A stretch of 64,000 bases of DNA from NCBI RefSeq assembly GCF_003264365.1, contig NZ_PYAK01000001.1:1-64000 (forward strand). Direction: 5' to 3'. The position numbers were made by a program, and so were the translations under genes. Source of the stretch: Micromonospora noduli. GTDB lineage: Bacteria > Actinomycetota > Actinomycetes > Mycobacteriales > Micromonosporaceae. Positions 8,936-17,218 of the stretch are shown in pieces (the stretch's first letter is position 1; the number at the start of each line of letters is the position of its first letter). Under the pieces are notes generated by a model. It had not been told where the DNA came from. It saw only the letters and a program-made list of their open reading frames with translations, and made no database searches.

Positions 8936-9187
8936 TCAGCCGCAGCAGCCGGCGGTGAACGCCGCGCAGGTGCCGTTGCAGAAGGTGCCGTTGAAGGAGA
9001 AGCAGCCGGCGGCCCCGGTGACCACGGTGATCGTGGGAGTCGGGGTCCACGTGCCGCCGTCGGCGCCGTCGAGCTCCTGGTCGTTCAGCTCGACGAAGCC
9101 GGCCGGGTTCGCCGGCAGGCTGGCCCGGTCCTCGGGGCTGAGGGACGCCCGGTAGACCGGGTCCTTCCACGCCCTGATGTAGTCCAT
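8936..9187 (-). CDS. lanA: lanthipeptide precursor with Thr-rich core start
   Basis: This 83-residue precursor shares the leader start AWKDPVYRASLS with its neighbour and ends its leader with a double Gly (GADGG, residues 41-45). The core, residues 46-83, begins with an alternating Thr/Pro stretch (TWTPTPTIT) and has five Cys (62, 70, 74, 81, 82) and ten Ser/Thr. The core is unrelated to the neighbouring precursor, so the two may be partners of a two-component lantibiotic or two separate products. The gene lies 72 bp after the first lanM and 87 bp before the second precursor, with a CGGAG ribosome site. The calls of leader family and cluster membership are firm; the two-component idea is inference. 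Confidence 0.92.
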   Translation of the reverse strand: MDYIRAWKDPVYRASLSPEDRASLPANPAGFVELNDQELDGADGGTWTPTPTITVVTGAAGCFSFNGTFCNGTCAAFTAGCCG

Positions 9188-9259
9188 GTGAAACTCCGAT
9201 CTATAGGTGGTGAAGCGCGATACGTGGATGGACCTCCACGGCGGAACCGTAGGACCGCG

Positions 9260-12200
9260 CTATGGCAGATCGATGGCACCGCGATGGTCGGTCGGCGGCT
9301 CCAGCAGCAGCACCGACGGCACACCCGCCGGATCGGCCCACCGCAGAAGCGCGTAGCCGATGCCGGCCAGGCCGCTCATCAGCCCCGGTGTCTCCACACC
9401 CCGTGGCACGCCGCACCGCCAGTCACCGTTCTCGATGTCCGCGACGGCCTTCGCCGCGATCGCGGCGGCGCGCTGGGCCGCCTCGTCGTCCCCGAGGGCT
9501 CGGGCAGCGGCCAGTGCGGCCTCGGCGTTGCCGAGGTCCCCGTGGCAGATCGAGTGGTTGTGCAACAGGTTGCTCGGCTCCAGCGTCGCCGTCAGCGCAC
9601 GCCGCAGGTCGTCGCGCAGCAGCGCGTCGTCGGTGGCGTAGCCCACGAGTTCGGCGCGTGCCATCGCGACACCGGCCGCGCCGTGGCACCAGGCGACCAT
9701 GGAGTCGCCCTCCGGCGTGTCCGGGCGTAGGTCGCGCCAGTTGCCGGTCGCCTCGTCGTACACAGTGCGTTCGTAGCGCAGCGCCGCGTCCACCGTGTCG
9801 CGATGCTCGTGCGTCCCGGTGTACCGGTCCCATCGGGCCAGGGCGGTCGCGATACCGGACGCGCCGTGGGAGAAGCCGGCCAGCGGCGTGTCCGCGTAGA
9901 GGGTGCCGGACCAGCCGACCCCGTCGCCGACCGGCCGTGCGCCGTTGAGCGTGTGCCGGGCCAGCGTCCGGGCGCCGTCGAGCAGGCTGGGGTCATCGGT
10001 GACCCGGTGCAGCGACAGCACTGCCAGCAGCCCGCCGGCGCTGCCGTTGATGATGTCGTACTCGCGGCTTTCGGTGGCGTGCGTGACCATCGACGCGGCC
10101 AGGCCCACGGCGGTGTCGACCAGGTCGGCGCGGTCCAGGACGGCGGTGAGGTGGCTCAGGGCGTACACCGAACCGCCCAGGTGGTCGAAGCCGCCGACGC
10201 CCGCGGTCGCGGTCGGGCCGGCGAGCCAGCTCCGCGCCTCGCGGAGCATCATCGTGGCGGCCCGGTCGGCGGCCTGCCGGTAGACAGTGTCGCCGGTGAC
10301 GTCCGCCAGCCGGGCGAGGAACAGGGCGATGCCACTGATGCCGTTGTAGAGGTCCATGGCGCTCGGGCCGAGCATCCACACCTTGTCGGCGATCAGGCTC
10401 AGGCCCAGCCAGCAGATCCGGTCGTCCTCGGCGAGCGCGGTCGCCAGCAACCGATCCCCGATGATGCGCGCCGCGTCGACGAAGCGCTCAGGTGCGACCG
10501 GCGCGGGGGCAACAGGCGAGTGCGCGACCTTCGCGGGTACGACCGGCGGCGGCAGGACCACCGCGCCCGGGCGGCTCGGTGGACGCCACCGCGACGGGTC
10601 TCCCATGATCAGTGCGGTGAGCGAGGCTTCGATGATCCAGCTCTGCTGGGCCAGGTGGTCCTCGGACATGCCCGCCAGTCGGTCCCGGACCGCGTCCAGT
10701 CCGGTCTGGCGCAGTGCGCCCGGCACCACGGTGCCGTCGCCACCGGTGAGGTCCGTCGACGACGGTGTGGTCACGAAGATCGGCACGTCGCCGGCGTACA
10801 TCTGGGTCAGTTCCGCGGCGATGAGGAGGTCGCGGTCCTCGCGGTGCTCGTGCCCGGCCCACAGGTTCTCGAAGTACCGGTCCCGGTCCAACGCGTCACG
10901 CAGCAGGTCCGGGTGCTGCGCCTCGGCGAGCAGCCGGACGTACGACTCGGTGGCGCGCAGGACCACCCGCACCTCGTCGTGCGCGAACGCGGCCAACGGG
11001 CCGGACGACCCCAGCAACTCGTCCCGGTGTCGTAGCAGGATCCGGTAGAGCGTGCGGTATCCGTCGCCGATCTCGGGCGCGAACTCCGTCACGTCCAGAC
11101 GCTGCTCGCCCAGGGTGGGCAGGTTCCCCGAACCGGGCAGCGGGACCCGCCGCCGATCCAGGCGCATCTCGTCGGTGCCGAACCCGTCCCAGACCGTGAC
11201 CGGCCGGGCGGTCAACTGCCCACCGGCCCCGGACATCCCGCTCATGTCGAACTGGTTGACCTGGTTGCCCTCGGTCCAGACCACGGGTGCCGGCAGCAGT
11301 CCCACCGTGATGACGGACCTGCTCATCAACCCGACCCCGGCGCTCTGCAGGTAGCCCGCCTGGTCGCCGATCGGCCGCTCCCACTGCCAGTTGTGCAGCA
11401 TCGCCTCCAGATCGATGAGCATCGGGTGCTCACCGGAGGCGATCACATTCTCCTGATGGAAATCCGTCGCGCCGAGGGCCTGCAACAGGGCCAGGAGCGC
11501 GCCCTGCCGCCGATGGAACCGGCCGAGGGCGTCGCGGTCGGCGCAGGGTCCACTCTCGACGAACTCGGTCCACCCGTACACCTCGCGGTCGACGACCCAG
11601 AACGTCCGCAGCGCCGGGTGCGCGCCGCGCTCGTTGAGCCAGGCCAACAGGTGTTGGAAGTGGCCGTCGACCTGGAGGCGCCGGGGCTTGTACATCACCC
11701 GCGCGCCGGTCGCGAAGCGGACGACCGCCACCGAGCGACCGCCCCGATGGTTGTCCCCCGCCCCGAAGCTCACCTCGGCCAGGTCGCCGAGCGAGTCCGG
11801 CCCGCCGCACCGGTCGGACAGCTCCGCGTGGTCGGCGACGACGCGCTCGACGAACTCCAGCCGGCTGGCCTCCCAGTTGTCGACGACCCGCACCAGATCC
11901 CGGGCCAACACCGGATATTCGCGCAGCAGGCGCAACGCGTGCGGCGGCTTCTCCAACCGGTGGAGGAAGTCGTGGAAGCGCTCGTGCGGGCTGCTCCCGG
12001 ACAGCTCGCCCCGGATCCGCAGCACGTTGAGTTCCAGCGCCATCGTCCGGGCCACCAGCATGTTGACGGTGTCGACCGGCCCCGGGCCCAGCCGCGTGGT
12101 CAGCGCCGCGGCGGAGAGGTGCGGGTGGCCGTCGACCAACGCCGCCACCCGCGCGCCCAACCGTTCGAGTGCGGCAGCGATCAGTGGCGCGACGAGCACC

Positions 12201-12577
12201 GCGAATCCCGCGCTGTCATCGTGTCCATCCGTGCCGTGGCCGGGGGCCACAGTGGAGGCCGGATGTCGCCGCGCGGCCTCGACCAGCCGACGGGCGTAAT
12301 CCGGTGCCGTGTCGAACCGGGCCCGAACGGTCTCGGGCTGCTCGCCCAGGACCCGGATCAGACCGGCCTCGTCGAGCCCGTGCTGGGCCAGCCGCTGCGA
12401 GATCAGATCGGGCCGCCTCGCGTGCACCGGCTCGTCCAGCCACATCTTCAGCCGGATCCGGCCGAGATCCTCGTCGACGGGGCCGGTGGGCACCGCGCCG
12501 GTCAGCCGCTCCCGCAGGGAGTGACCCAGAAACCATCCGGCGTCCCCCGGCTGCACCGGGGCAAGGCCGTCGTCCAT
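9260..12577 (-). CDS. lanM: LanM class II lanthipeptide synthetase (first of two)
   Basis: This is a second full-length LanM, 1105 residues from ATG 12577. An upstream ATG at 12601 is in frame, but the site GGCGGAG lies five bases before 12577, and that start also aligns better with the other LanM. The dehydratase half shows VMYKPRRLQ, DFHQENVIA and DLEAML. The cyclase half has zinc ligands near Cys964 (AWCHGAAG) and Cys1011-His1012 (SICHGDLGN). A Pro/Val/Ala-rich stretch (PPPVVPAKVAHSPVAPAPVAP) links the two halves and is absent from the other LanM. The gene directly follows the SARP gene, and the first precursor gene is 72 bp downstream. Two LanM enzymes with two precursors is the layout of two-component lantibiotic clusters. 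Confidence 0.95.
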   Translation of the reverse strand: MDDGLAPVQPGDAGWFLGHSLRERLTGAVPTGPVDEDLGRIRLKMWLDEPVHARRPDLISQRLAQHGLDEAGLIRVLGEQPETVRARFDTAPDYARRLVEAARRHPASTVAPGHGTDGHDDSAGFAVLVAPLIAAALERLGARVAALVDGHPHLSAAALTTRLGPGPVDTVNMLVARTMALELNVLRIRGELSGSSPHERFHDFLHRLEKPPHALRLLREYPVLARDLVRVVDNWEASRLEFVERVVADHAELSDRCGGPDSLGDLAEVSFGAGDNHRGGRSVAVVRFATGARVMYKPRRLQVDGHFQHLLAWLNERGAHPALRTFWVVDREVYGWTEFVESGPCADRDALGRFHRRQGALLALLQALGATDFHQENVIASGEHPMLIDLEAMLHNWQWERPIGDQAGYLQSAGVGLMSRSVITVGLLPAPVVWTEGNQVNQFDMSGMSGAGGQLTARPVTVWDGFGTDEMRLDRRRVPLPGSGNLPTLGEQRLDVTEFAPEIGDGYRTLYRILLRHRDELLGSSGPLAAFAHDEVRVVLRATESYVRLLAEAQHPDLLRDALDRDRYFENLWAGHEHREDRDLLIAAELTQMYAGDVPIFVTTPSSTDLTGGDGTVVPGALRQTGLDAVRDRLAGMSEDHLAQQSWIIEASLTALIMGDPSRWRPPSRPGAVVLPPPVVPAKVAHSPVAPAPVAPERFVDAARIIGDRLLATALAEDDRICWLGLSLIADKVWMLGPSAMDLYNGISGIALFLARLADVTGDTVYRQAADRAATMMLREARSWLAGPTATAGVGGFDHLGGSVYALSHLTAVLDRADLVDTAVGLAASMVTHATESREYDIINGSAGGLLAVLSLHRVTDDPSLLDGARTLARHTLNGARPVGDGVGWSGTLYADTPLAGFSHGASGIATALARWDRYTGTHEHRDTVDAALRYERTVYDEATGNWRDLRPDTPEGDSMVAWCHGAAGVAMARAELVGYATDDALLRDDLRRALTATLEPSNLLHNHSICHGDLGNAEAALAAARALGDDEAAQRAAAIAAKAVADIENGDWRCGVPRGVETPGLMSGLAGIGYALLRWADPAGVPSVLLLEPPTDHRGAIDLP

Positions 12578-12610
12578 CTGCTCCGCCTCACCGCGCGGCA
12601 TCGCCGCGCA

Positions 12611-13435
12611 TCACGTGGTGGTGGCCGCCCGTGCCCGGGCGGGTCCTTCGGGAAAACGGCCCGACACCCAGGGCGGGCCCAGGTCGCCGCGCAACATCGA
12701 GGTGTACGCCGCGAGCAGCGCCGGGGTCGGCTCGACGCCCAACTCGGTCGCCAGACGGCTACGGAAGGCGCCGAACACGTCCATCGCCTCGCTCTGCCTG
12801 CCGGTCTGGTACAGGGCGGTCATCAGCATGATCGCCAGCCGTTCCCGCAGGGGATACTCCGTCTGCAAGGCGATGAGCGCGGGGATCGCCCGGTGGCAGT
12901 CGCCCAGCCGCAGGTGCAGTTCCAGCCGGTGTTCCAAACAGACGATGCGGCGTTCGAGCAGGTGTTGCCGACGACTCTCCGCGTACGGACCGGTCAGGCC
13001 CGCCAACGGCTCGCCCGCCCAGCTCTGCTCGGCCTCGGCCAGTAGCGCCGCGGCCCCGGCGAGGTCGCCGGCCGTTTCGGCGGCAGCCGCCCGCTCAACC
13101 GCCTCGTCGAAGTCCGCGACGTCGGTGCGGGCCGAACCGAGACGCAGCCGGTAGCCGATCCGGGAACTGTCGATCGCGGGACCGTCGCGGCCGACGCACG
13201 CCGCCTGGAGCGTGCGTCGCAGCCGATAGATGTACGGCGGGATCAGCTTCGTGCCGGTCGCCGGGGCCTGGCCGCCCCAGACTCCCTGCAGGATCGACGC
13301 CGGTGTGACCACGCGGTTCGCGTTGAACAGCAGGATCGCGAAGACCGCCTGTTGCCGGACGGGCCCGAGGTCGAGCCACTCTCTGCCGACCTCGGCGTGC
13401 AGTGGGCCGAGGGCGAGAAACCGTACCCGCGTCAC
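12611..13435 (-). CDS. SARP-family pathway activator
   Basis: This 274-residue protein has an OmpR-type winged-helix domain (about residues 5-95) followed by a bacterial transcriptional activation domain (about 100-250, including WAGEPLAGLTGPYAE and LYQTGRQSEAMDVFGAFR), the small SARP layout without ATPase or TPR parts. SARPs bind 7-bp direct repeats near -35 and recruit RNA polymerase to secondary-metabolite promoters. It is the first gene of the lanthipeptide operon, with lanM beginning about 34 bp after its stop. The start is GTG 13435. Three fitting direct repeats lie upstream of it (13602-13630), which suggests that it activates its own operon. A C-terminal tail after about residue 255 is low complexity. 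Confidence 0.92.
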   Translation of the reverse strand: MTRVRFLALGPLHAEVGREWLDLGPVRQQAVFAILLFNANRVVTPASILQGVWGGQAPATGTKLIPPYIYRLRRTLQAACVGRDGPAIDSSRIGYRLRLGSARTDVADFDEAVERAAAAETAGDLAGAAALLAEAEQSWAGEPLAGLTGPYAESRRQHLLERRIVCLEHRLELHLRLGDCHRAIPALIALQTEYPLRERLAIMLMTALYQTGRQSEAMDVFGAFRSRLATELGVEPTPALLAAYTSMLRGDLGPPWVSGRFPEGPARARAATTT

Positions 13436-13586
13436 GGCATCGCACCGCCCGCACCAGGACTCGTCATCGGGGTCTCCTCCCTACCGGCGGCCGGGGGACC
13501 GCGCACAGGCGACGAGGCACGGCACGCACCGGGTCAGCTCTGAATCCGGTGGTGCCGATTGGATCGAAGATCATCGTGTCCAGGGG

Positions 13587-13630
13587 ATGGTAGGACGGTC
13601 GGCGTACAACTCGCGTACATCGCCCGTACG
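13587..13630 (-). promoter_or_regulatory. SARP-type direct-repeat promoter of the lanthipeptide operon
   Basis: Read on the + strand, GCGTACA (13602), GCGTACA (13613) and CCGTACG (13624) repeat with an exact 11-bp period. On the minus strand, nine bases after the last repeat, TACCAT (13592-13587) fits a -10 box, and no proper -35 is present. This is the known architecture of SARP targets: heptamer repeats one helical turn apart, about 8 bp upstream of -10. The leader to the SARP GTG would be about 145 bases. The rest of the 310-bp gap (13436-13745) holds only the hairpin at 13675. Confidence 0.75.
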
Positions 13631-13674
13631 AACAGCGCGCAGCGGGTAGTGACACGCACTCCGAAACGGAAACG

Positions 13675-13713
13675 GTGCTGCCGGTGAGTCATCAGGTGAC
13701 TCACCGGCAGCAC
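13675..13713 (-). terminator. terminator hairpin after VOC-family gene
   Basis: A perfect 17-bp inverted repeat (GTGCTGCCGGTGAGTCA) has a 5-base loop and begins 32 bases after the stop of the minus-strand VOC gene. It should insulate the downstream SARP promoter from readthrough. Confidence 0.85.
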
Positions 13714-13745
13714 GTCGATCAGCAGGTCTTACGCGTTGGCGTAGC

Positions 13746-14375
13746 TCACTCGGGCGGCTTGGCCCCCGACTGCTCGCTGACCATGTACGCCGCGTACCAG
13801 TCGGGCCAGTTGTCGTCATGCTCGCCAGTACGTTTCTCGTGCTCGCCGTGCGCGGCGGCCGCGCGTCGAAGCGCGCTCGCCAGGTCGCTCGTGGAGCCGA
13901 ACGACGTGAGGCCACCCTCGATGCGTCCGGGAAGCCTGGTGGTGATCTCCTGCATCAGCCAGGTGTTGCCGTCCGGGTCGCGCAGCGTTGCGCGCGAGAA
14001 GTAGCTGCGCCGCTGCGGGTCCGGCCCGTCGACCGGGCCGTCCGGGCTGACGTGGAAGACGTCGCCGACCTCGACACCGGCGGCGGCGAGGGTGTCGTGG
14101 GCCGCCTCGATGTCGGACACGATCAGGTACGCCATGGCCGAGCCGGGTGCCGCCGACGTCAGCCCGGGGCCGAACTGCACGGAGCACGCGGAGCCGTGCG
14201 GCGTCAGCTGGACGATGCCGGGCGGGGTCTGGTCGAGCCGCCACCCGAGCCGTTCGTAGAACGCCTTCGCCCGGTCGACATCCGACACCGGGATGACGAT
14301 CACCTCAAGCTTGACGTCCAGGCTCTCGATCCGCGACGTCGCACTCGCGTCGCCCTGGGCCACCTTCGGGCTCAT
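13746..14375 (-). CDS. VOC (glyoxalase/bleomycin-resistance fold) protein
   Basis: This 209-residue protein has two beta-alpha-beta-beta-beta modules of the vicinal oxygen chelate fold in its first 135 residues: KLEVIVIPVSDVDRAKAFYERLGW opens it and RDPDGNTWLMQEI closes it, as in glyoxalase-like dioxygenase domains. The C-terminal 60 residues are charged, with EHDDNWPDWYAAYMV, a tail seen in a subgroup of these proteins. The catalytic activity cannot be told from the sequence. It lies 65 bp downstream of the MFS gene on the same strand and may share its transcript, ending at the hairpin at 13675. A detoxification role is inferred from the neighbouring MFS and MarR genes. Confidence 0.85.
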   Translation of the reverse strand: MSPKVAQGDASATSRIESLDVKLEVIVIPVSDVDRAKAFYERLGWRLDQTPPGIVQLTPHGSACSVQFGPGLTSAAPGSAMAYLIVSDIEAAHDTLAAAGVEVGDVFHVSPDGPVDGPDPQRRSYFSRATLRDPDGNTWLMQEITTRLPGRIEGGLTSFGSTSDLASALRRAAAAHGEHEKRTGEHDDNWPDWYAAYMVSEQSGAKPPE

Positions 14376-14440
14376 CGCCGCCCCCCTTCCTGATCACCAC
14401 GCTACTGCTTGAGTCAGTGCTCGGCGCCGGCTTCCCGGCA

Positions 14441-15631
14441 TCAGCCCGGCGCCATCCTGGTTGCCCTGCGCACCCCCAACAGGGCGACCAGGGCGAGGAG
14501 GATGACGGCGACGGAGTACTCGTCGGCGGTCCTCGGCAGGCCGCCGGCGTAGACCACGAGGAAGCCGGCGATCACCGTGGGGAGGCCGAAACCGACGTAG
14601 CAGACGACGTAGAGCACTGACAGCACGCTGGCGCGTTGGTGCGCCTCGACCAGCGGCATGACCGTCTTGAGGCTGCCCTGGAAGCCGCTGCCGAAGCCGA
14701 CGCCCCCGAGCGCGAGGCCGACGAAGAAGACCGGGATGGACTGCGCCATGACCGCCACCAAGGTGACGATCATGCCCAGGATGAGCGCGACGATTCCGGT
14801 CAGGATCACGGTCCGCGCGGCGGTGTTGCGCTGCACCAGCACGGCGATCGACCCGAAGACGGCGAAGACGAAGAGGACCAGACCGCCGATCACGATCGAC
14901 GTGTTCATGAGGCTGCGGATCAGCGCCGGGCCGAGCGCGCCGAAGAACCCGGCCAGCGCCCAGACCGCGAAGAGCACCGGGATGACGACCAGGACCGGTT
15001 GGCGCACCGAGCGGGGCAGCGTGATGTCCGGCCGCAGGCTGCCCCGGGCCCCGGCCATCGGGGTGACCGTCTCCGGCATCAGGGCGACCCCGACGGCCTG
15101 GATCAGCAGGATCACGAGCAGCACGAGGTACACCAGTCGCGTCGGCGCGGGCAGGAACTGGATGAGCAGCGCCGAGAGCAGGGCGCCGCTTCCGGTTCCG
15201 ATGCCGGGGGCGATCGAGTTGGCGAGCGTGCCCCGGGCCCGGTCGATGTCCAGCATGGCGGCGCCCACCGCGCCGGTGGCGGCCCCGGCTGCCAGCCCCT
15301 GCACGAGGCGGGCGACCAGCAGGGCCGCAACGCCGTTGGCGAAGATGAAGACGACCAACGCGAGCATCTGCACCGCGATCGCGACGGCCAGCACCGGCCG
15401 TCGACCGACGTGGTCGGACAACTTGCCGAACGTGAGCAGCGACGCCAGCACCGCGAGTGCGTAGACGGCGAACACCACTGTGGTGGTGACCGGCGAGAAG
15501 TGCCAGCGTTCCTGGTACACACCGTAGAGCGGGGTCGGGGCCGCCGACGCGGCCAGGAACGACACCAGGATCGACGCCAGCAGCACCAGGGAGACCGTCG
15601 GTGTGAGTCGGGCCCGCCCGGCGATAGGCAT
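14441..15631 (-). CDS. MFS efflux transporter
   Basis: At 396 residues with about twelve hydrophobic helices it is a typical MFS drug or metabolite exporter. The loop between helices 2 and 3 has the motif-A-like GKLSDHVGRRPVL, and a second basic loop is present later. The N-terminus (RARLTPTVSLVLLASILVSFLAASAAPTP) leads straight into helix 1. It is 100 bp downstream of a MarR gene on the same strand, and a divergent SDR gene shares the control region, so it is probably induced by the MarR ligand. The substrate is unknown. Confidence 0.9.
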   Translation of the reverse strand: MPIAGRARLTPTVSLVLLASILVSFLAASAAPTPLYGVYQERWHFSPVTTTVVFAVYALAVLASLLTFGKLSDHVGRRPVLAVAIAVQMLALVVFIFANGVAALLVARLVQGLAAGAATGAVGAAMLDIDRARGTLANSIAPGIGTGSGALLSALLIQFLPAPTRLVYLVLLVILLIQAVGVALMPETVTPMAGARGSLRPDITLPRSVRQPVLVVIPVLFAVWALAGFFGALGPALIRSLMNTSIVIGGLVLFVFAVFGSIAVLVQRNTAARTVILTGIVALILGMIVTLVAVMAQSIPVFFVGLALGGVGFGSGFQGSLKTVMPLVEAHQRASVLSVLYVVCYVGFGLPTVIAGFLVVYAGGLPRTADEYSVAVILLALVALLGVRRATRMAPG

Positions 15632-15730
15632 GTCGGTGCTCCTCGGCTGCGTGAAAAGCGGTCAGCCTGGGCATTCCGCCGGCCCCCTGGGCCACGGCGG
15701 CGTACCCGGTTCGCGCCGGCACATGCCAGC

Positions 15731-16198
15731 TCAGCCCTCGGTGTCCTGGCCGGTCGCCGGGAGGCTCGCCACACCACGGGCCAGCGCGTCCCTGAAGTCG
15801 CGGTACCGGTCGGGGCCGAGTGTGTCGGCGAGCTTCTGCTCGATCAGGTGCACGAAGCCGTCGGAGGCCGCCATGAAGCTGAGACCCCGATCCGTCGGCA
15901 CGATCAGCTTTGCCCGGCGGTCGGCCGGGTCGGGCGTACGCCGGACGTAGCCCAGCCGTTCCAGCTCGTCGAGGATCGCGCCCAGCGTCTGCTTGTTGCG
16001 GCCGGCCAGCCGGGCCAGCTCGCCGGGGCGGGTGCCCTCGGCGTCCAGGTAGGCGAGGACCGCGCCGTGGCGCGGCCGGACGTCGTCGAACCCCTGCTCC
16101 GCCGAGCGTCGGAAGATCTCCCGCTGGACACGCGCGGAGAGCTGCACGGCCAGGATCCCGAGGTCGGGGTCCTGCTCCTTCAGTGTGCTGCGCTTCAT
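15731..16198 (-). CDS. MarR-family regulator
   Basis: This is a small winged-helix regulator (155 residues from ATG 16198; an upstream in-frame TTG at 16210 overlaps the operator and is less likely). The DNA-binding part reads RPGELARLAGRNKQTLGAILDELERLGYVRRTPDPADRRAKLIVPTDRG, the classic MarR helix-turn-helix plus wing. MarR proteins usually repress adjacent efflux or redox genes and release on binding phenolic or other small ligands. A 15-bp palindrome lies seven bases upstream, between this gene and the divergent SDR gene, so self-repression and control of both directions is expected. Confidence 0.92.
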   Translation of the reverse strand: MKRSTLKEQDPDLGILAVQLSARVQREIFRRSAEQGFDDVRPRHGAVLAYLDAEGTRPGELARLAGRNKQTLGAILDELERLGYVRRTPDPADRRAKLIVPTDRGLSFMAASDGFVHLIEQKLADTLGPDRYRDFRDALARGVASLPATGQDTEG

Positions 16199-16204
16199 AA
16201 TTTG

Positions 16205-16219
16205 GTCCAATCATTGGAC
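16205..16219. promoter_or_regulatory. palindromic operator between marR and SDR gene
   Basis: GTCCAAT-C-ATTGGAC is a perfect 7-bp inverted repeat around one base, just upstream of the MarR start. A further half-site, ATGGAC, lies at 16230. The size and position fit a MarR dimer operator controlling both divergent genes. Confidence 0.75.
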
Positions 16220-16295
16220 TGTACAAGTTATGGACTATATCGTCGCTGGCGGCGACCGTGGTCCGACCTCGGTCCGCCTGACCGAGAGGATGACC

Positions 16296-17141
16296 ATGAC
16301 CATTCTGATAACCGGAGCAAACGGCACCGTGTCGCGGGAGGTGCTGCGGGAGCTGGCCGGCAAGCAGCCGCTCCGCGCCCTCGTCCGGGACGCGTCGCGC
16401 ACGCCGGGGCTCGACGGGGTCGAGTACGTCGTCGGCGACCTGGACCGCCCCACCACGCTGACCCCGGCGTTCGAGGGCGTGACGACGCTCTGGCTGCTGA
16501 TGCCGATGGGTCCACTGGCACCGAGTCAGAGCATGAACGCGGTGTGGGCGGCCCGGCAGGCCGGCGTACGGCACATCGTCCGGCTCTCCGCGATCGGCGC
16601 CGCGCACGACGCGCCCACCCGCAACGGCCGTCTGCACGCGCTCTCCGACGCGGAGCTACAGGAGTCCGGTATCCCCTGGACCATCCTGCGACCGAGTCAC
16701 TTCATGCAGAACCTGCTCGGCGCCAAGGCTGGCGAGCACCTCTTCGGTCTCTTCGGTGACGCGCGTGTCGGCCTGATCGACGCCCGGGACATCGCCGCCG
16801 CAGGGGCGGCGATCCTCGCGGCGCCACAGCAGCACCAGGGCAAGATCTACACCCCCACCGGTCCGGAGAGCATCACGCTCGACCAGGCGGCCGACGAGAT
16901 CGCCCGCACCCTCGGCCAGCAGGTGCGCTACGTGCCGCAGAGCCCGGAGCAGGCACGCGACGGCCTGCTCCAGGCCGGCCTCGACCAGTGGTCGGCCGAG
17001 GTCCTCGCCGAGTACCGGGTCGCCTACGGTTCCGGGTGGGGCGACTTCACCAACGACCATGTCGAGCGGATCGTCGGCCGGCAGCCGCGGACCTTCGCCG
17101 AGTTCGTTCGCGATCACCGCGAGCACTTCGCCAGCGTCTGA
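16296..17141 (+). CDS. NmrA-like / atypical SDR NAD(P)-binding protein
   Basis: This 281-residue Rossmann protein opens with MTILITGANGTVSREVL, where GANGTVS is the nucleotide-binding loop, followed by ALVRDASR and a VGDLDRP segment as in NmrA/HSCARG and azoreductase-like SDR proteins. The start chosen is ATG 16296, six bases after GAGAGGA; in-frame starts further upstream run through the operator. It lacks the YxxxK pair of classical SDR enzymes. Divergent from a MarR-MFS pair and probably under the same regulator, it may act as a redox sensor or quinone-type reductase. The substrate is unknown. Confidence 0.88.
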   Translation: MTILITGANGTVSREVLRELAGKQPLRALVRDASRTPGLDGVEYVVGDLDRPTTLTPAFEGVTTLWLLMPMGPLAPSQSMNAVWAARQAGVRHIVRLSAIGAAHDAPTRNGRLHALSDAELQESGIPWTILRPSHFMQNLLGAKAGEHLFGLFGDARVGLIDARDIAAAGAAILAAPQQHQGKIYTPTGPESITLDQAADEIARTLGQQVRYVPQSPEQARDGLLQAGLDQWSAEVLAEYRVAYGSGWGDFTNDHVERIVGRQPRTFAEFVRDHREHFASV

Positions 17142-17158
17142 TCCGTCGACAGCTCGGC

Positions 17159-17196
17159 GCGGTGCCCTCCGGCGCGATCCCGTCGGAGGGCACCGC
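17159..17196. terminator. bidirectional terminator
   Basis: A 13-bp inverted repeat (GCGGTGCCCTCCG with its complement) and a 12-base loop lie between the ends of two convergent genes and could stop both. Confidence 0.8.
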
Positions 17197-17218
17197 TGTG
17201 CCTGCCCGGCCGGCGCCC

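Noticed and set aside
5913..9155. Very long open frame of 1080 codons on the plus strand
   Set aside because: It lies antisense to the LanM and precursor genes, has low-complexity Gln/Val/Asp/Gly/Arg-rich sequence typical of the reverse complement of high-GC codons, and shows no domain.
14394..16637. 747-codon minus-strand frame across MFS, marR and the SDR gene
   Set aside because: It covers three well-supported genes on both strands and has no motif; its composition is that of a shadow frame.
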